Shown one piece after another: positions 7,074-15,489 of a DNA stretch of 17,738 nt. The stretch comes from Nitrosomonas sp. Its GTDB lineage: Bacteria > Pseudomonadota > Gammaproteobacteria > Burkholderiales > Nitrosomonadaceae. Numbering within the stretch: position 1 is the first letter of the stretch; each line of letters starts with the position of its first letter. Below the pieces are notes generated by a model, which was given only the letters and a program-made list of their open reading frames with translations, did not search any database and had not been told where the DNA came from. The DNA lies in assembly GCA_021774205.1 (NCBI GenBank), contig JAJFJI010000011.1, positions 1 through 17,738 on the forward strand, in the 5' to 3' direction. Position numbers and translations under genes: made by a program.

Positions 7074-8447
7074 GTGAAGAATGATGTGGATTCAAATGAT
7101 TGTTCAACGGGGAACTGCACGGATTTTTTGCTTGCTGAAGCAAATCGCTGCGTTTCGTGCGGTTTATGCTTGCCTTATTGTCCGACTTATCGTTTAACGA
7201 TGTCTGAAGCTGATTCACCACGTGGCCGTATTGCGTTGATGAGTGGTGTTGCAAGCGGGAATCTTCCGATGAATGAGCGTTTTGTTCAGCATATGGATCG
7301 TTGCTTAACTTGCCGGGCATGTGAGGCTGTTTGTCCCAATAATGTGGCGTATGGGCAACTAATTGATGCGGCACGTGTCATGATAGTGACCTCTTCATCT
7401 GATTTGCTTAGCGGTTCTGTAGGAACAAAAAAATCTTGGTTGCGAAAGTGGTTAGAAATAGAATTTATTTCGAAACCATTTCGCTTTGATCAATTACGCA
7501 TTTTTTTTCGATTTTTTCAAAAAAGCGGTCTGCTGCAACGGTTGCAAAAATCAGGCCTGCTGGGAAGAACCAAATTAGCCAAACTCATAGCCCAGGTGCC
7601 GCCAAGTATTGGGAATCCGTATGCTGCTGATAATATCAAAGAAACTATCAGTGGTTGGCGAGCAGTTTATCCTGCGGTGGGTAAGCAGCGCGGGAAAGTA
7701 GGACTATTTCTTGGCTGTGTGGCGCGCTTGGCGGATGTGGAAACACTTAATTCAGCCATATTTGTATTGAATCGTTTGGGTTATACGGTATTTGTGCCAT
7801 CAACCCAAACTTGCTGTGGTGCACTGCATCAACATGGCGGCGATAAAGCCAAGGCTATGATGTTGGCGCGGCAAAACAGAAAAGCATTTGGGGGATTAGA
7901 TTTGTCCAACATCATTACAACTGCATCGGGTTGTGGTGTGCAGCTGGCCGAGTGTGGCGCATATAAAGTGCAAAGGAGTAATCATCTTGTTGAAAAAATG
8001 GAAAAAGATAGCTGCTCAGATTTTTCATCGCTTATTGTTGATGTAAATAAATTTTTGGTGTCTGCTAATGGATGGAATGATGTCGATATTCTGCCATTAT
8101 CATCGAAAATTGCAGTGCAAGATCCGTGTAGTTTGCGCAATGGCTTGCGAGATCAAATGCATGTTTATACGCTTCTTTCGTATATTCCCAAGATACAGGT
8201 GGCGCCATTGGCTGGTAATGACCAATGTTGTGGCGCTGCTGGAACCTATTTTATTGATCAGCCAGATTTCGCAATGAAGTTGCAAGCTGAAAAAATTTCA
8301 GCAGTACGCGATAATGATATACGCTATTTAGTTACCTCGAATATCGGGTGTTCACTCCATATTGCAAGTGGATTACGTGCAATAGGATCAAGTGTTGAAG
8401 TTTTGCATCCAGTTACATTGCTAGCTCGTCAAATGGGTATACAATAA
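7074..8447 (+). CDS. GlcF-like iron-sulfur oxidoreductase subunit
   Basis: 457 aa. Two 4Fe-4S ferredoxin motifs of the CxxCxxCxxxCP type lie at Cys26/29/32/36 and Cys77/80/83/87. Two cysteine-rich CCG domains follow: Cys215, Cys247-248, Cys287, then Cys352 (DPC), Cys385-386, Cys426. This is the layout of the glycolate oxidase iron-sulfur subunit GlcF and related heterodisulfide reductase-type proteins, which pass electrons from a flavin subunit toward the quinone pool. The flavin partners GlcD/GlcE are not next to it, so the substrate is unknown. The residue 100-200 region is a longer linker than in E. coli GlcF. The start is a GTG with only a weak GTGAGA upstream. coq7 follows after 26 bp in the same direction. 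Confidence 0.85.
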   Translation: MKNDVDSNDCSTGNCTDFLLAEANRCVSCGLCLPYCPTYRLTMSEADSPRGRIALMSGVASGNLPMNERFVQHMDRCLTCRACEAVCPNNVAYGQLIDAARVMIVTSSSDLLSGSVGTKKSWLRKWLEIEFISKPFRFDQLRIFFRFFQKSGLLQRLQKSGLLGRTKLAKLIAQVPPSIGNPYAADNIKETISGWRAVYPAVGKQRGKVGLFLGCVARLADVETLNSAIFVLNRLGYTVFVPSTQTCCGALHQHGGDKAKAMMLARQNRKAFGGLDLSNIITTASGCGVQLAECGAYKVQRSNHLVEKMEKDSCSDFSSLIVDVNKFLVSANGWNDVDILPLSSKIAVQDPCSLRNGLRDQMHVYTLLSYIPKIQVAPLAGNDQCCGAAGTYFIDQPDFAMKLQAEKISAVRDNDIRYLVTSNIGCSLHIASGLRAIGSSVEVLHPVTLLARQMGIQ

Positions 8448-8473
8448 CAGTCTAGATAAATCTGGAAAGCACC

Positions 8474-9103
8474 ATGCTAATAAATATTGACAAGTTAATT
8501 ATCGGTTTTGACAATGCGCTGCGTACTATTTTGACGCCGGCACAAACAGTTCGCCCAATACCAGGCAGGGATTTGCCTGAGGTTGAATTAACGGAAATTG
8601 AAAAAAAAGAATCAACCGCATTAATGCGTGTTAATCATGTTGGAGAAGTATGCGCGCAAGCCTTGTACCAAGGCCAAGCAATAACTGCAAGAAATGAAGC
8701 GGTTCAAGAAGCCTTGGTTGAAGCAGCACGTGAAGAAACGGAGCATTTGGCTTGGACTGAACGTCGAATCGCCGAACTGGGTGGACGCAAAAGTTTGCTT
8801 AATCCATTATGGTATGGTGGATCGTTTGCCATCGGTGCGGTATCCGGTATGTTTGGCGATAAATGGAATTTGGGATTTCTTGCTGAAACTGAAAACCAAG
8901 TGGGTGCGCATCTGGCGGGACATTTGCAGCGCTTGCCCCAGAACGATGAAAAAAGCCGGGCTATTGTTGCGCAAATGCAGATTGATGAGGCCAGTCACGC
9001 TACGATGGCGATGTCGCATGGTGGTGCAAAACTGCCGCCACCCGTAAAATTAGCCATGAAGCTGGGATCGAAAGTCATGACGGGCACAGCCTATTGGGTA
9101 TGA
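8474..9103 (+). CDS. coq7: demethoxyubiquinone hydroxylase (di-iron Coq7)
   Basis: 209 aa. Coq7 carries out the C6 (C5) hydroxylation late in ubiquinone synthesis on the inner membrane, replacing the flavoprotein UbiF in many proteobacteria. The ferritin-like di-iron ligands are visible: Glu58 in MRVNHVGEV, Glu88/His91 in EETEH, Glu138/140 and His146 in ETENQVGAHL, and Glu172/His175 in DEASH. The family stretches LLNPLWYGGSF and SKVMTGTAYWV (C-terminus) are intact. GGAAAG lies 4 nt before the ATG. Ubiquinone supply and the upstream Fe-S protein both concern electron flow to quinone, but a direct link is only suggestive. Confidence 0.95.
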   Translation: MLINIDKLIIGFDNALRTILTPAQTVRPIPGRDLPEVELTEIEKKESTALMRVNHVGEVCAQALYQGQAITARNEAVQEALVEAAREETEHLAWTERRIAELGGRKSLLNPLWYGGSFAIGAVSGMFGDKWNLGFLAETENQVGAHLAGHLQRLPQNDEKSRAIVAQMQIDEASHATMAMSHGGAKLPPPVKLAMKLGSKVMTGTAYWV

Positions 9104-9189
9104 AATAAGTACATAAATAATCGTAGTATCTACGGTGAAAATAGGAGTACCATCATTTTTATTTTGGCGTGTAATTGGCCAGTATACTT

Positions 9190-9750
9190 ATGCAAAATGT
9201 CAACTTGACGCATCATTTTTTGATTGCTATGCCGTCGATGGCGGATTCAGTCTTTGCTAAGACAATTACTTATGTCTGTGAACACAATGAACACGGTGCA
9301 TTAGGCCTGGTCATTAATCGTCCGACCGATTTGACATTGGTGAGCTTGTTAAAACAGCTGGACATTTCTTCTGCTGATGCTACTCCCAAAGAAATGCCAG
9401 TTTTTTTTGGCGGCCCTGTGCAAATTGATTGTGGTTTTGTGTTGCATCATCCGGTTGGCAAGTGGCAATCCACACTAACCGTAAACAATGAAGTGGGGCT
9501 AACTACGTCACTGGATATATTGCAGGCCATGGCAAATTCTGAAGGGCCTGCACAGACATTGGTTGCATTAGGCTACTCGGGTTGGGCGCCTGGCCAGATT
9601 GAACAAGAGCTTGCCCAGAATGCTTGGCTGACGGTGCCTGCATCAACGAGCGTGATCTTCGATGTGTCTTCTGAAAAGAGATTGCCTGCTGCGCTACAAT
9701 TATTAGGGATTGATTTTTCCAACCTATCAAATGAGGTTGGACATGCTTGA
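9190..9750 (+). CDS. yqgE: YqgE/AlgH family protein
   Basis: 186 aa from the ATG at 9190, which gives the family's usual N-terminus (MQNVNLTHHFLIAMPSM). An in-frame TTG at 9175 would add five residues and is less likely. Conserved blocks: ITYVCEHNEHGALGLVINRP, FFGGPVQIDCGFVLH, and the end block YSGWAPGQIEQELAQNAW. The family is a single-domain cytoplasmic protein of unresolved biochemical role; in Pseudomonas AlgH has been tied to alginate regulation. Its neighbour yqgF starts 27 nt after the stop, the usual pairing in proteobacteria. Confidence 0.93.
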   Translation: MQNVNLTHHFLIAMPSMADSVFAKTITYVCEHNEHGALGLVINRPTDLTLVSLLKQLDISSADATPKEMPVFFGGPVQIDCGFVLHHPVGKWQSTLTVNNEVGLTTSLDILQAMANSEGPAQTLVALGYSGWAPGQIEQELAQNAWLTVPASTSVIFDVSSEKRLPAALQLLGIDFSNLSNEVGHA

Positions 9751-9777
9751 CGATTCATTTTTAGCCGATTACATTTG

Positions 9778-10248
9778 ATGTGGCTTACTATTCAATCTCA
9801 GCATACCGAACAGTTACGATCCGGCACAGTGCTTGGTTTTGATTTTGGAAAAAAACGTATTGGTGTTGCAATTGGTGAAATCGGAATCGGTGTGGCTCAT
9901 CCACTTGAAACGGTAGTTAGCGAAAAAACTGAGCAACGCTTTGCCGCTATCGCTGAATTAATTAGAACATGGCAGCCAGTGGTGCTGGTCGTAGGGTTGC
10001 CAACGCATGTTGATGGCACAGAACATGAATTAACCCGTTTAAGCCAACGTTTTGCACGGCGTTTGGAAGGCCGCTTTAAAATCAACGTAACGTTAGTTGA
10101 TGAGCGTTACACTTCTTTTGTGGCCAGTGAGATGCTGCGGGAACTAGGAATCAAGGGCAGAAAGCAAAAGCCCATGTTGGATCAAATAGCGGCGCAACAA
10201 ATACTTCAATCATTCTTTGATGAATATCAAACAGTTACAACCACCTGA
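9778..10248 (+). CDS. yqgF: Holliday junction resolvase-like YqgF/RuvX
   Basis: 156 aa from ATG 9778; the TTG just before it is ignored. RNase H-fold protein: strand 1 GFDFGKKRIGVAIG (20-33, Asp22), VVGLPTHVDGTE (72-83), VDERYTS (107-113, Asp108/Glu109) and Asp135 in LDQIAAQ supply the acidic active site. Known family roles are pre-16S rRNA 5' end maturation and, in some bacteria, Holliday junction cleavage. The final 29 nt overlap the start of pyrR, so the two are probably translationally linked. Confidence 0.94.
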   Translation: MWLTIQSQHTEQLRSGTVLGFDFGKKRIGVAIGEIGIGVAHPLETVVSEKTEQRFAAIAELIRTWQPVVLVVGLPTHVDGTEHELTRLSQRFARRLEGRFKINVTLVDERYTSFVASEMLRELGIKGRKQKPMLDQIAAQQILQSFFDEYQTVTTT

Positions 10249-10741
10249 TGCTGAGAAGTTATTTTCTGATCTGGTAAACAAGATACAGCCGGATATCAAT
10301 GAGAATATTATGCTTGTTGGTGTTCGTACGGGCGGCGTGTGGTTGGCACAACGTTTACACCAAGAACTGTGCCTGACGCATCCTTTGGGCATATTAGACA
10401 TATCATTCTATCGTGATGATTTTGATAGGATTGGCTTGCACCCTAAAGTCAAACCGTCTGAAATTCCTTTTGAGGTAACCGATAGCCACATTATCCTGGT
10501 GGACGACATACTTTATACCGGCCGGACAATCCGTGCGGCGATTAATGAATTGTTTGATTATGGGCGTCCAGCAAGTATCCGTCTTGCCATTTTGGTTGAT
10601 CGGGGTGAAAGAGAGCTACCGATTGCTGCGCAATATGTTGGTGCAGAACTTGTTTTGCCGAGTGGAAAAATGCTGAATTTGCAGCAGGGAAGTGATGGAA
10701 AATTGAGTCTGAGTTTACATGACAAGCAGCTTCCAGAATGA
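10220..10741 (+). CDS. pyrR: PyrR bifunctional regulator/uracil phosphoribosyltransferase
   Basis: 173 aa from ATG 10220. Type I phosphoribosyltransferase fold with GVRTGGVWLA near the N-terminus, DISFYRDDF in the middle and the PRPP-binding loop ILVDDILYTGRTIRAA, characteristic of PyrR. In Bacillus PyrR binds pyr mRNA to control attenuation and also makes UMP from uracil and PRPP; in proteobacteria the regulatory role is less clear. No attenuator can lie directly upstream because the start is inside yqgF. The stop overlaps the pyrB start (ATGA at 10738-10741). Confidence 0.94.
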   Translation: MNIKQLQPPDAEKLFSDLVNKIQPDINENIMLVGVRTGGVWLAQRLHQELCLTHPLGILDISFYRDDFDRIGLHPKVKPSEIPFEVTDSHIILVDDILYTGRTIRAAINELFDYGRPASIRLAILVDRGERELPIAAQYVGAELVLPSGKMLNLQQGSDGKLSLSLHDKQLPE

Positions 10742-11691
10742 TTAGTCGGAATCCGCAGCTAAATCGTACGGGTGAGTTGCAGCATCTTCTTACCACTGAG
10801 GGATTGCCCGCCACCATATTGCTGGAGATACTAGATACTGCCGAATCATTTGTTGGCGTAACCGAGCGGGATGTCAAGAAAATCCCGTTGTTACGTGGTA
10901 AATCCGTATTTAATCTTTTTTTTGAACCCAGTACGCGCACTCTGACGACCTTTGAAATTGCTGCAAAACGCCTGTCAGCCGATGTTCATAATCTTAATGT
11001 TGCCGTTTCTTCTCAATCCAAAGGAGAAACGTTGCTGGATACCGTCAACAATCTTTCAGCCATGGATGCCGATATGTTTGTTGTCCGACATTTACAAAGT
11101 GGTGCCGCGCATTTGATAGCCAGTCATGTCCAGCCAGACATTCATGTGATTAATGCGGGTGATGGACGTCATGCCCATCCTACCCAGGCATTACTCGATA
11201 TGTTTACCATTCGGCGTTACAAGCAAGATTTCCGAAATTTGCGCGTAGCGATTGTTGGCGACATTTTGCATTCCAGGGTAGCGCGTTCTGAAATTCATGC
11301 GCTGACCACGTTGGGTGTTCCGGAGGTTCGGGTTATTGCGCCTAAAACTTTATTGCCCGCCAAGGTAGAACGCTTGGGTGTCCATGTATACCACGATATG
11401 GTAAAAGGATTGAAAGGTGTTGATGTGTTGATGATGTTGCGTCTGCAGAATGAACGTATGCAAGGTGCAAATCTTCCCAGTCCCGAAGAATATTTTAAAT
11501 ATTATGGACTAACTCAGGAAAAATTATCCTTGGCCCAACCTGATGCGATTGTCATGCATCCAGGTCCGTTAAATCGTGGCGTTGAAATTGATTCAGCTGT
11601 CGCTGATGGTAAGCAATCAGTCATTCTGTCACAAGTGACTTTTGGTATTGCTGTTCGTATGGCGGTGATGTCAATTTTGGCGGGAAACTAG
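10738..11691 (+). CDS. pyrB: aspartate carbamoyltransferase catalytic subunit
   Basis: 317 aa. It joins carbamoyl phosphate and aspartate, the first committed step of pyrimidine synthesis. Carbamoyl-phosphate site FFEPSTRT (61-68, Ser65-Thr66-Arg67-Thr68), SQSKGE (92-97, Lys95 from the neighbouring subunit), GDGRHAHPTQ (141-150) and HPGPLNRG (274-281) are all intact, so it should be active. It shares an ATGA overlap with pyrR and is followed after 41 nt by pyrC', not by a pyrI regulatory gene. That arrangement fits the class of enzyme built from PyrB plus a dihydroorotase-like subunit. Confidence 0.97.
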   Translation: MISRNPQLNRTGELQHLLTTEGLPATILLEILDTAESFVGVTERDVKKIPLLRGKSVFNLFFEPSTRTLTTFEIAAKRLSADVHNLNVAVSSQSKGETLLDTVNNLSAMDADMFVVRHLQSGAAHLIASHVQPDIHVINAGDGRHAHPTQALLDMFTIRRYKQDFRNLRVAIVGDILHSRVARSEIHALTTLGVPEVRVIAPKTLLPAKVERLGVHVYHDMVKGLKGVDVLMMLRLQNERMQGANLPSPEEYFKYYGLTQEKLSLAQPDAIVMHPGPLNRGVEIDSAVADGKQSVILSQVTFGIAVRMAVMSILAGN

Positions 11692-11732
11692 TGGTGGCGA
11701 TATTTTATGTTTTTTATTGGTCAGCGTAAGCC

Positions 11733-13007
11733 ATGAAAATTCACATAAAGAATGGACGTCTAGTTGACCCAATAAATGGAGTTGATGCGGTTATTGACAT
11801 CTTCATTGCTGCCGGGAGAATCCTGGCAATTGGCGATGCGCCAGATAATTTTCAGGCTAATCGTGTTATAGATGCGCAGTCACTGGTGGTGTGTCCGGGT
11901 TTGGTGGACTTGTCGGTTCGGTTACGCGAACCGGGGCATGAATATAAGGCGACCCTTGAATCCGAAATGGAAGCCGCGGTCGCTGGTGGCATTACCAGTT
12001 TAGCTTGCCCGCCTGATACGGATCCGCCGCTGGATGAACCAGGGTTGGTGGAAATGCTGAAATATCGCGCTAAAAGCCTCAATTTGGCGCATGTTTATCC
12101 AATCGGCGCATTAACGCAAGGATTAAGGGGTGAGCGGCTAACTGAGATGGCTGAACTCAACGATGCTGGATGCATCGTTTTCGGCCAATCGGGCGTTCCA
12201 CTGACAAGTTTACGTATCATGATGCAGGCAATGCGCTATGCGGCTACTTTTGGTTTCAGTGTATGGCTGCGCCCGCAGGAAGCGAGTTTAGCCCATGATG
12301 GCGTGGCGCATGATGGTGAGATTGCTACCCGCCTAGGATTGCCGACGATACCCGTTTGCGCTGAAACAGTTGCGTTATCAAGTATTATCTTATTGACCAG
12401 AGAGACTGGCGTGCATCTACACTTGTGCCGACTTTCCACTATGGAAGGCATTGAAATGGTGCGTGCCGCCAGACAGCAGGGTTTGTCGATCACATGTGAT
12501 GTGGCGATCAATCATTTGCATCTTTCGGAAATGGACATTGGGTTCTTTGATTCCAATTGTCATCTCATGCCACCATTACGTGGGATGAGTGATCGGGGTG
12601 CATTGCGCAACGGTCTGTTGGATGGCACGATCGACGCTGTATGCTCGGATCATGCGCCAGTGGATGAAGATGCTAAATTATTGCCGTTTGGTCAGGCTGA
12701 AGTCGGTGCAACAGGGGTAGAGCTATTATTGCCGCTGACATTGAAGTGGGGCATTGAAATGCACATCCCATTGATTGCGGTATTGGCTAAAATTACAGCT
12801 GCGCCTGCGCGGATATTGGGTATTGATGCAGGCCACCTCTCACTGGGTACTGCTGCCGATTTGTGCATTTTCGACCTTGAGCAATATTGGCGGGTAGCGG
12901 CGTCTGCAATCAAAAGTCAGGGAAAAAATACCCCATTTCTCGGCATGGAGTTGCCGGGCAAAGTAAAATATACCTTGGTCAACGGTCTTGTTGTTTATGA
13001 AGATTGA
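11733..13007 (+). CDS. pyrC': dihydroorotase-like protein PyrC', probably non-catalytic
   Basis: 424 aa with the amidohydrolase/dihydroorotase fold: N-terminal IKNGRLVDP, CPGLVDL (54-60), AGGITSL (84-90), SDHAP (305-309) and C-terminal LGTAADLCIFD. Most metal ligands are gone. The usual HxHxREPG reads SVRLREPG (Ser61, Arg63). The normal His of the CHxST motif is Arg233 (CRLST). The HH motif is Asn260-His261. The FSDDG segment is FGQSG (150-154). Only Asp306 remains. In Pseudomonas an equivalent inactive PyrC' assembles with PyrB into the functional ATCase, and that is the likely role here. An active PyrC should be encoded elsewhere. Confidence 0.93.
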   Translation: MKIHIKNGRLVDPINGVDAVIDIFIAAGRILAIGDAPDNFQANRVIDAQSLVVCPGLVDLSVRLREPGHEYKATLESEMEAAVAGGITSLACPPDTDPPLDEPGLVEMLKYRAKSLNLAHVYPIGALTQGLRGERLTEMAELNDAGCIVFGQSGVPLTSLRIMMQAMRYAATFGFSVWLRPQEASLAHDGVAHDGEIATRLGLPTIPVCAETVALSSIILLTRETGVHLHLCRLSTMEGIEMVRAARQQGLSITCDVAINHLHLSEMDIGFFDSNCHLMPPLRGMSDRGALRNGLLDGTIDAVCSDHAPVDEDAKLLPFGQAEVGATGVELLLPLTLKWGIEMHIPLIAVLAKITAAPARILGIDAGHLSLGTAADLCIFDLEQYWRVAASAIKSQGKNTPFLGMELPGKVKYTLVNGLVVYED

Positions 13008-13049
13008 ATTGGCTGAAATTTATTCTTAAAATTAGAATCCTGGAGCAAC

Positions 13050-15167
13050 ATGACAAATCCGTTACTTGATTTTTCCGGACTGCCGCGTTTTGCGGAAATT
13101 AACAACGATCATATTACGCCGGCGATAGAAAAACTGTTAAAAGATAGCCGTGCAACCATAACCAAGGTACGTGGCAACGAAACTGCGCCTACATGGCAAG
13201 ATTTTGTGCAGCCGATAGTGGATGCAAATGAGCATTTATTTCGGGCCTGGGGGCAGGTATCACATTTAAACGCGGTGATGAACAGTCTGGAATTACGTGA
13301 GATTTATAACGCCAATTTGCCTAAAATTTCCCAGTTTCATGTTGAATTGACACAAGATCAACGGTTATTCGAGAAATTTAAACAACTACGCAATAGCGAA
13401 GAATTTAATAGCCTTAGTTCAGCCCGGAAAAAAATAATTGAGAATGAGTTGCGGGATTTTCGACTAGGCGGGGCAGAATTACCACCAGAGAAAAAAGCGC
13501 GATTTCTTCAAATTCATGAAGAACTATCCGCGCTTTCTTCAAAATTCAGCGACAATCTCCTGGATGCGACAAATGATTTCACGCTGCTGGTAGAGAATAT
13601 TGATGAGCTAACTGGAATTCCAGAAGATGTGTTGCAGGCCGCAAAGGGTGCGGCTGAAAAGGATACGGCTTCCGCCAGGCCAGGTTGGCAATTTACCTTG
13701 CATATGCCTTCTTATTTGCCGGTCATGCAATATGCCGATAATCGGTACCTACGTGAGAAAATGTATTGTGCCTACGTAACCCGTGCTAGCGAGCTGAACA
13801 GTGATGCGTCGCCAATTAACACGGATGGAAATGGGGATAATTTGCCACTAATTAACAAAATTCTTAAGCTGCGCTTTGAAGAAGCAAAAATGCTCGGTTA
13901 TGAAAATTTTGCAGAAGTTTCATTGGCTTCAAAGATGGCGATAGCACCGAAACAGGTGCTTGACTTTCTTGGTGACTTGGCTGCTAAGGCCAGGCCCTAT
14001 GCTGAGCGTGACCTGCAGGAATTACGACAATTTGCCGCTGAGAAACTGAATCTGAGCAAGCTAGAAGCCTGGGATCTGGCCTATGTCAGTGAGAAATTGC
14101 GTGAGAAACGCTACGCGTTTTCTGATCAGGAAGTCAAGCAGTATTTTCCGGAGACGAAAGTATTGCCCGGTATGTTTAAACTGGTGGAAAATCTATATCG
14201 GATTAAAATTGTTTCGACGCCAGAATCCGGCAACATTCAATGCTGGCATCCGGATGTGAAGTGTTTTGACATCAATGACGCTGAAGGAAAACTGATTGGG
14301 CAGTTTTACCTCGATCTTTACGCGCGTCCCACTAAGCGGGGCGGTGGGTGGATGGATGATGCTATTGGCCGGCGACGAGTTGAGGATAAACAAACTCGCA
14401 ATAGTACTATCCAGACGCCTGCGGCCTATCTCAATTGTAATTTTTCAGCGCCGGTTAGTCTTGATGGTAAGCTCCGCCCCGCTTTATTTACGCACAATGA
14501 AGTGATTGTGTTATTTCATGAATTTGGTCATGGGTTACACCACTTGCTGACACAGATTGAAGACTTGGGTGTGTCGGGTATTAATGGTATGGAATGGGAT
14601 GCGGTAGAGCTGCCCAGCCAGTTTATGGAAAATTTCTGCTGGGAATGGGAAGTGCTGGCTGACATGACGCAGCATGTTGATAGTGGCGCGTCATTACCTC
14701 GCGTATTATTTGATAAAATGCTGGCAGCAAAAAATTTCCAGAGTGGTTTGCAAATGCTGCGCCAGATCGAATACGCATTGTTTGATCTGCGCCTGCATTT
14801 TGATTATGATCCGGACAGCAACAAAACGGTATTGCAATTAATGGACGAAGCCCGCAAACAAGTCGCGGTTATTTTTCCACCCGAATACAATCGTTTCCCG
14901 AATAGTTTTGCGCATATATTTGCTGGCGGGTATGCGGCGGGTTATTACAGCTATAAGTGGGCCGAGGTATTGTCCGCAGATGCTTACAGTCTGTTTGAAG
15001 AAAATGTTGCTGATGGTTTAATAAATGCCGAAGCCGGTTCACATTTTCGAAATGAAATTCTTGCGGTTGGAGGTAGTCGGCCCGCACTTGCATCTTTTGT
15101 CGCATTTCGTGGGCGCGAACCAAAAATTGATGCTTTGTTGCGCCATAATGGCATGTCTGCTACTTAA
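13050..15167 (+). CDS. prlC: oligopeptidase A (M3 metallopeptidase)
   Basis: 705 aa, slightly longer than E. coli OpdA (about 680). A cytoplasmic zinc peptidase that degrades short peptides, including cleaved signal peptides. The zinc site is His490-Glu491-x-x-His494 with Glu520 in DAVELPSQFMENF. The substrate-side loop IFAGGYAAGYYSYKWAEV near the C-terminus is characteristic. The N-terminus (NPLLDFSGLPRFAEINNDHI) fits the family, and TGGAG lies 5 nt before the ATG. It follows pyrC' after 42 nt and may share its transcript. Confidence 0.97.
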   Translation: MTNPLLDFSGLPRFAEINNDHITPAIEKLLKDSRATITKVRGNETAPTWQDFVQPIVDANEHLFRAWGQVSHLNAVMNSLELREIYNANLPKISQFHVELTQDQRLFEKFKQLRNSEEFNSLSSARKKIIENELRDFRLGGAELPPEKKARFLQIHEELSALSSKFSDNLLDATNDFTLLVENIDELTGIPEDVLQAAKGAAEKDTASARPGWQFTLHMPSYLPVMQYADNRYLREKMYCAYVTRASELNSDASPINTDGNGDNLPLINKILKLRFEEAKMLGYENFAEVSLASKMAIAPKQVLDFLGDLAAKARPYAERDLQELRQFAAEKLNLSKLEAWDLAYVSEKLREKRYAFSDQEVKQYFPETKVLPGMFKLVENLYRIKIVSTPESGNIQCWHPDVKCFDINDAEGKLIGQFYLDLYARPTKRGGGWMDDAIGRRRVEDKQTRNSTIQTPAAYLNCNFSAPVSLDGKLRPALFTHNEVIVLFHEFGHGLHHLLTQIEDLGVSGINGMEWDAVELPSQFMENFCWEWEVLADMTQHVDSGASLPRVLFDKMLAAKNFQSGLQMLRQIEYALFDLRLHFDYDPDSNKTVLQLMDEARKQVAVIFPPEYNRFPNSFAHIFAGGYAAGYYSYKWAEVLSADAYSLFEENVADGLINAEAGSHFRNEILAVGGSRPALASFVAFRGREPKIDALLRHNGMSAT

Positions 15168-15175
15168 CCGTTTTT

Positions 15176-15198
15176 AAAAATTGCCTGCGAGAATTTTT
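15176..15198 (+). terminator. weak hairpin after prlC
   Basis: AAAAATT (15176-15182) pairs with AATTTTT (15192-15198) over a 9-nt loop, beginning 9 bp past the prlC stop, with the T-tract inside the stem. A/T-only pairing makes it a marginal terminator candidate. Confidence 0.35.
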
Positions 15199-15489
15199 CA
15201 GGAACGATTAATATTCGGTAGTATTTGTATTGTGTCCGCTATTTGCGGGGTTATTCTTGTTAATAAGGCAGGCCTGTGCGAGTGTGTTGGCAATTACCCG
15301 CTTTGCCTGCACTAAACACAGCTGTTTAAGGTTGTTGCAGGTATGCGAATTAACTTTATCTTGAACAAACGTCTCAGCCCCAGGTCTTGCATTATGCAAT
15401 CATTTGGCAAATTCATCCCATTGTCTTTGTCACGAGTTATAATTAACGAAAGTAAAAACCCAGTAATAAATTTTTCAGAATGCTTCTTC
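15199..15489. other. convergent intergenic stretch, nothing firm
   Basis: This is most of the 322-bp gap between prlC (+) and the TIM-barrel-like gene (-). I see no RNA gene or strong hairpin. A 63-codon - strand frame at 15208-15399 is rich in Asn/Thr and shows no family features, so I do not call it. Confidence 0.4.

Noticed and set aside
9122..9134. CGTAG-TAT-CTACG small hairpin after coq7
   Set aside because: Five base pairs without a T-tract; too small to call a terminator.
9175..9189. TTG start adding five residues to YqgE
   Set aside because: The ATG at 9190 gives the N-terminus typical of the family and the TTG has no ribosome site.
14193..14505. Small open frames on both strands inside prlC
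   Set aside because: They are shadows of the intact M3 peptidase frame and have no features of their own.
15208..15399. 63-codon frame on the - strand in the gap after prlC
   Set aside because: Low-complexity Asn/Thr-rich product, no ribosome site or family motifs, and it lies in a convergent gap.
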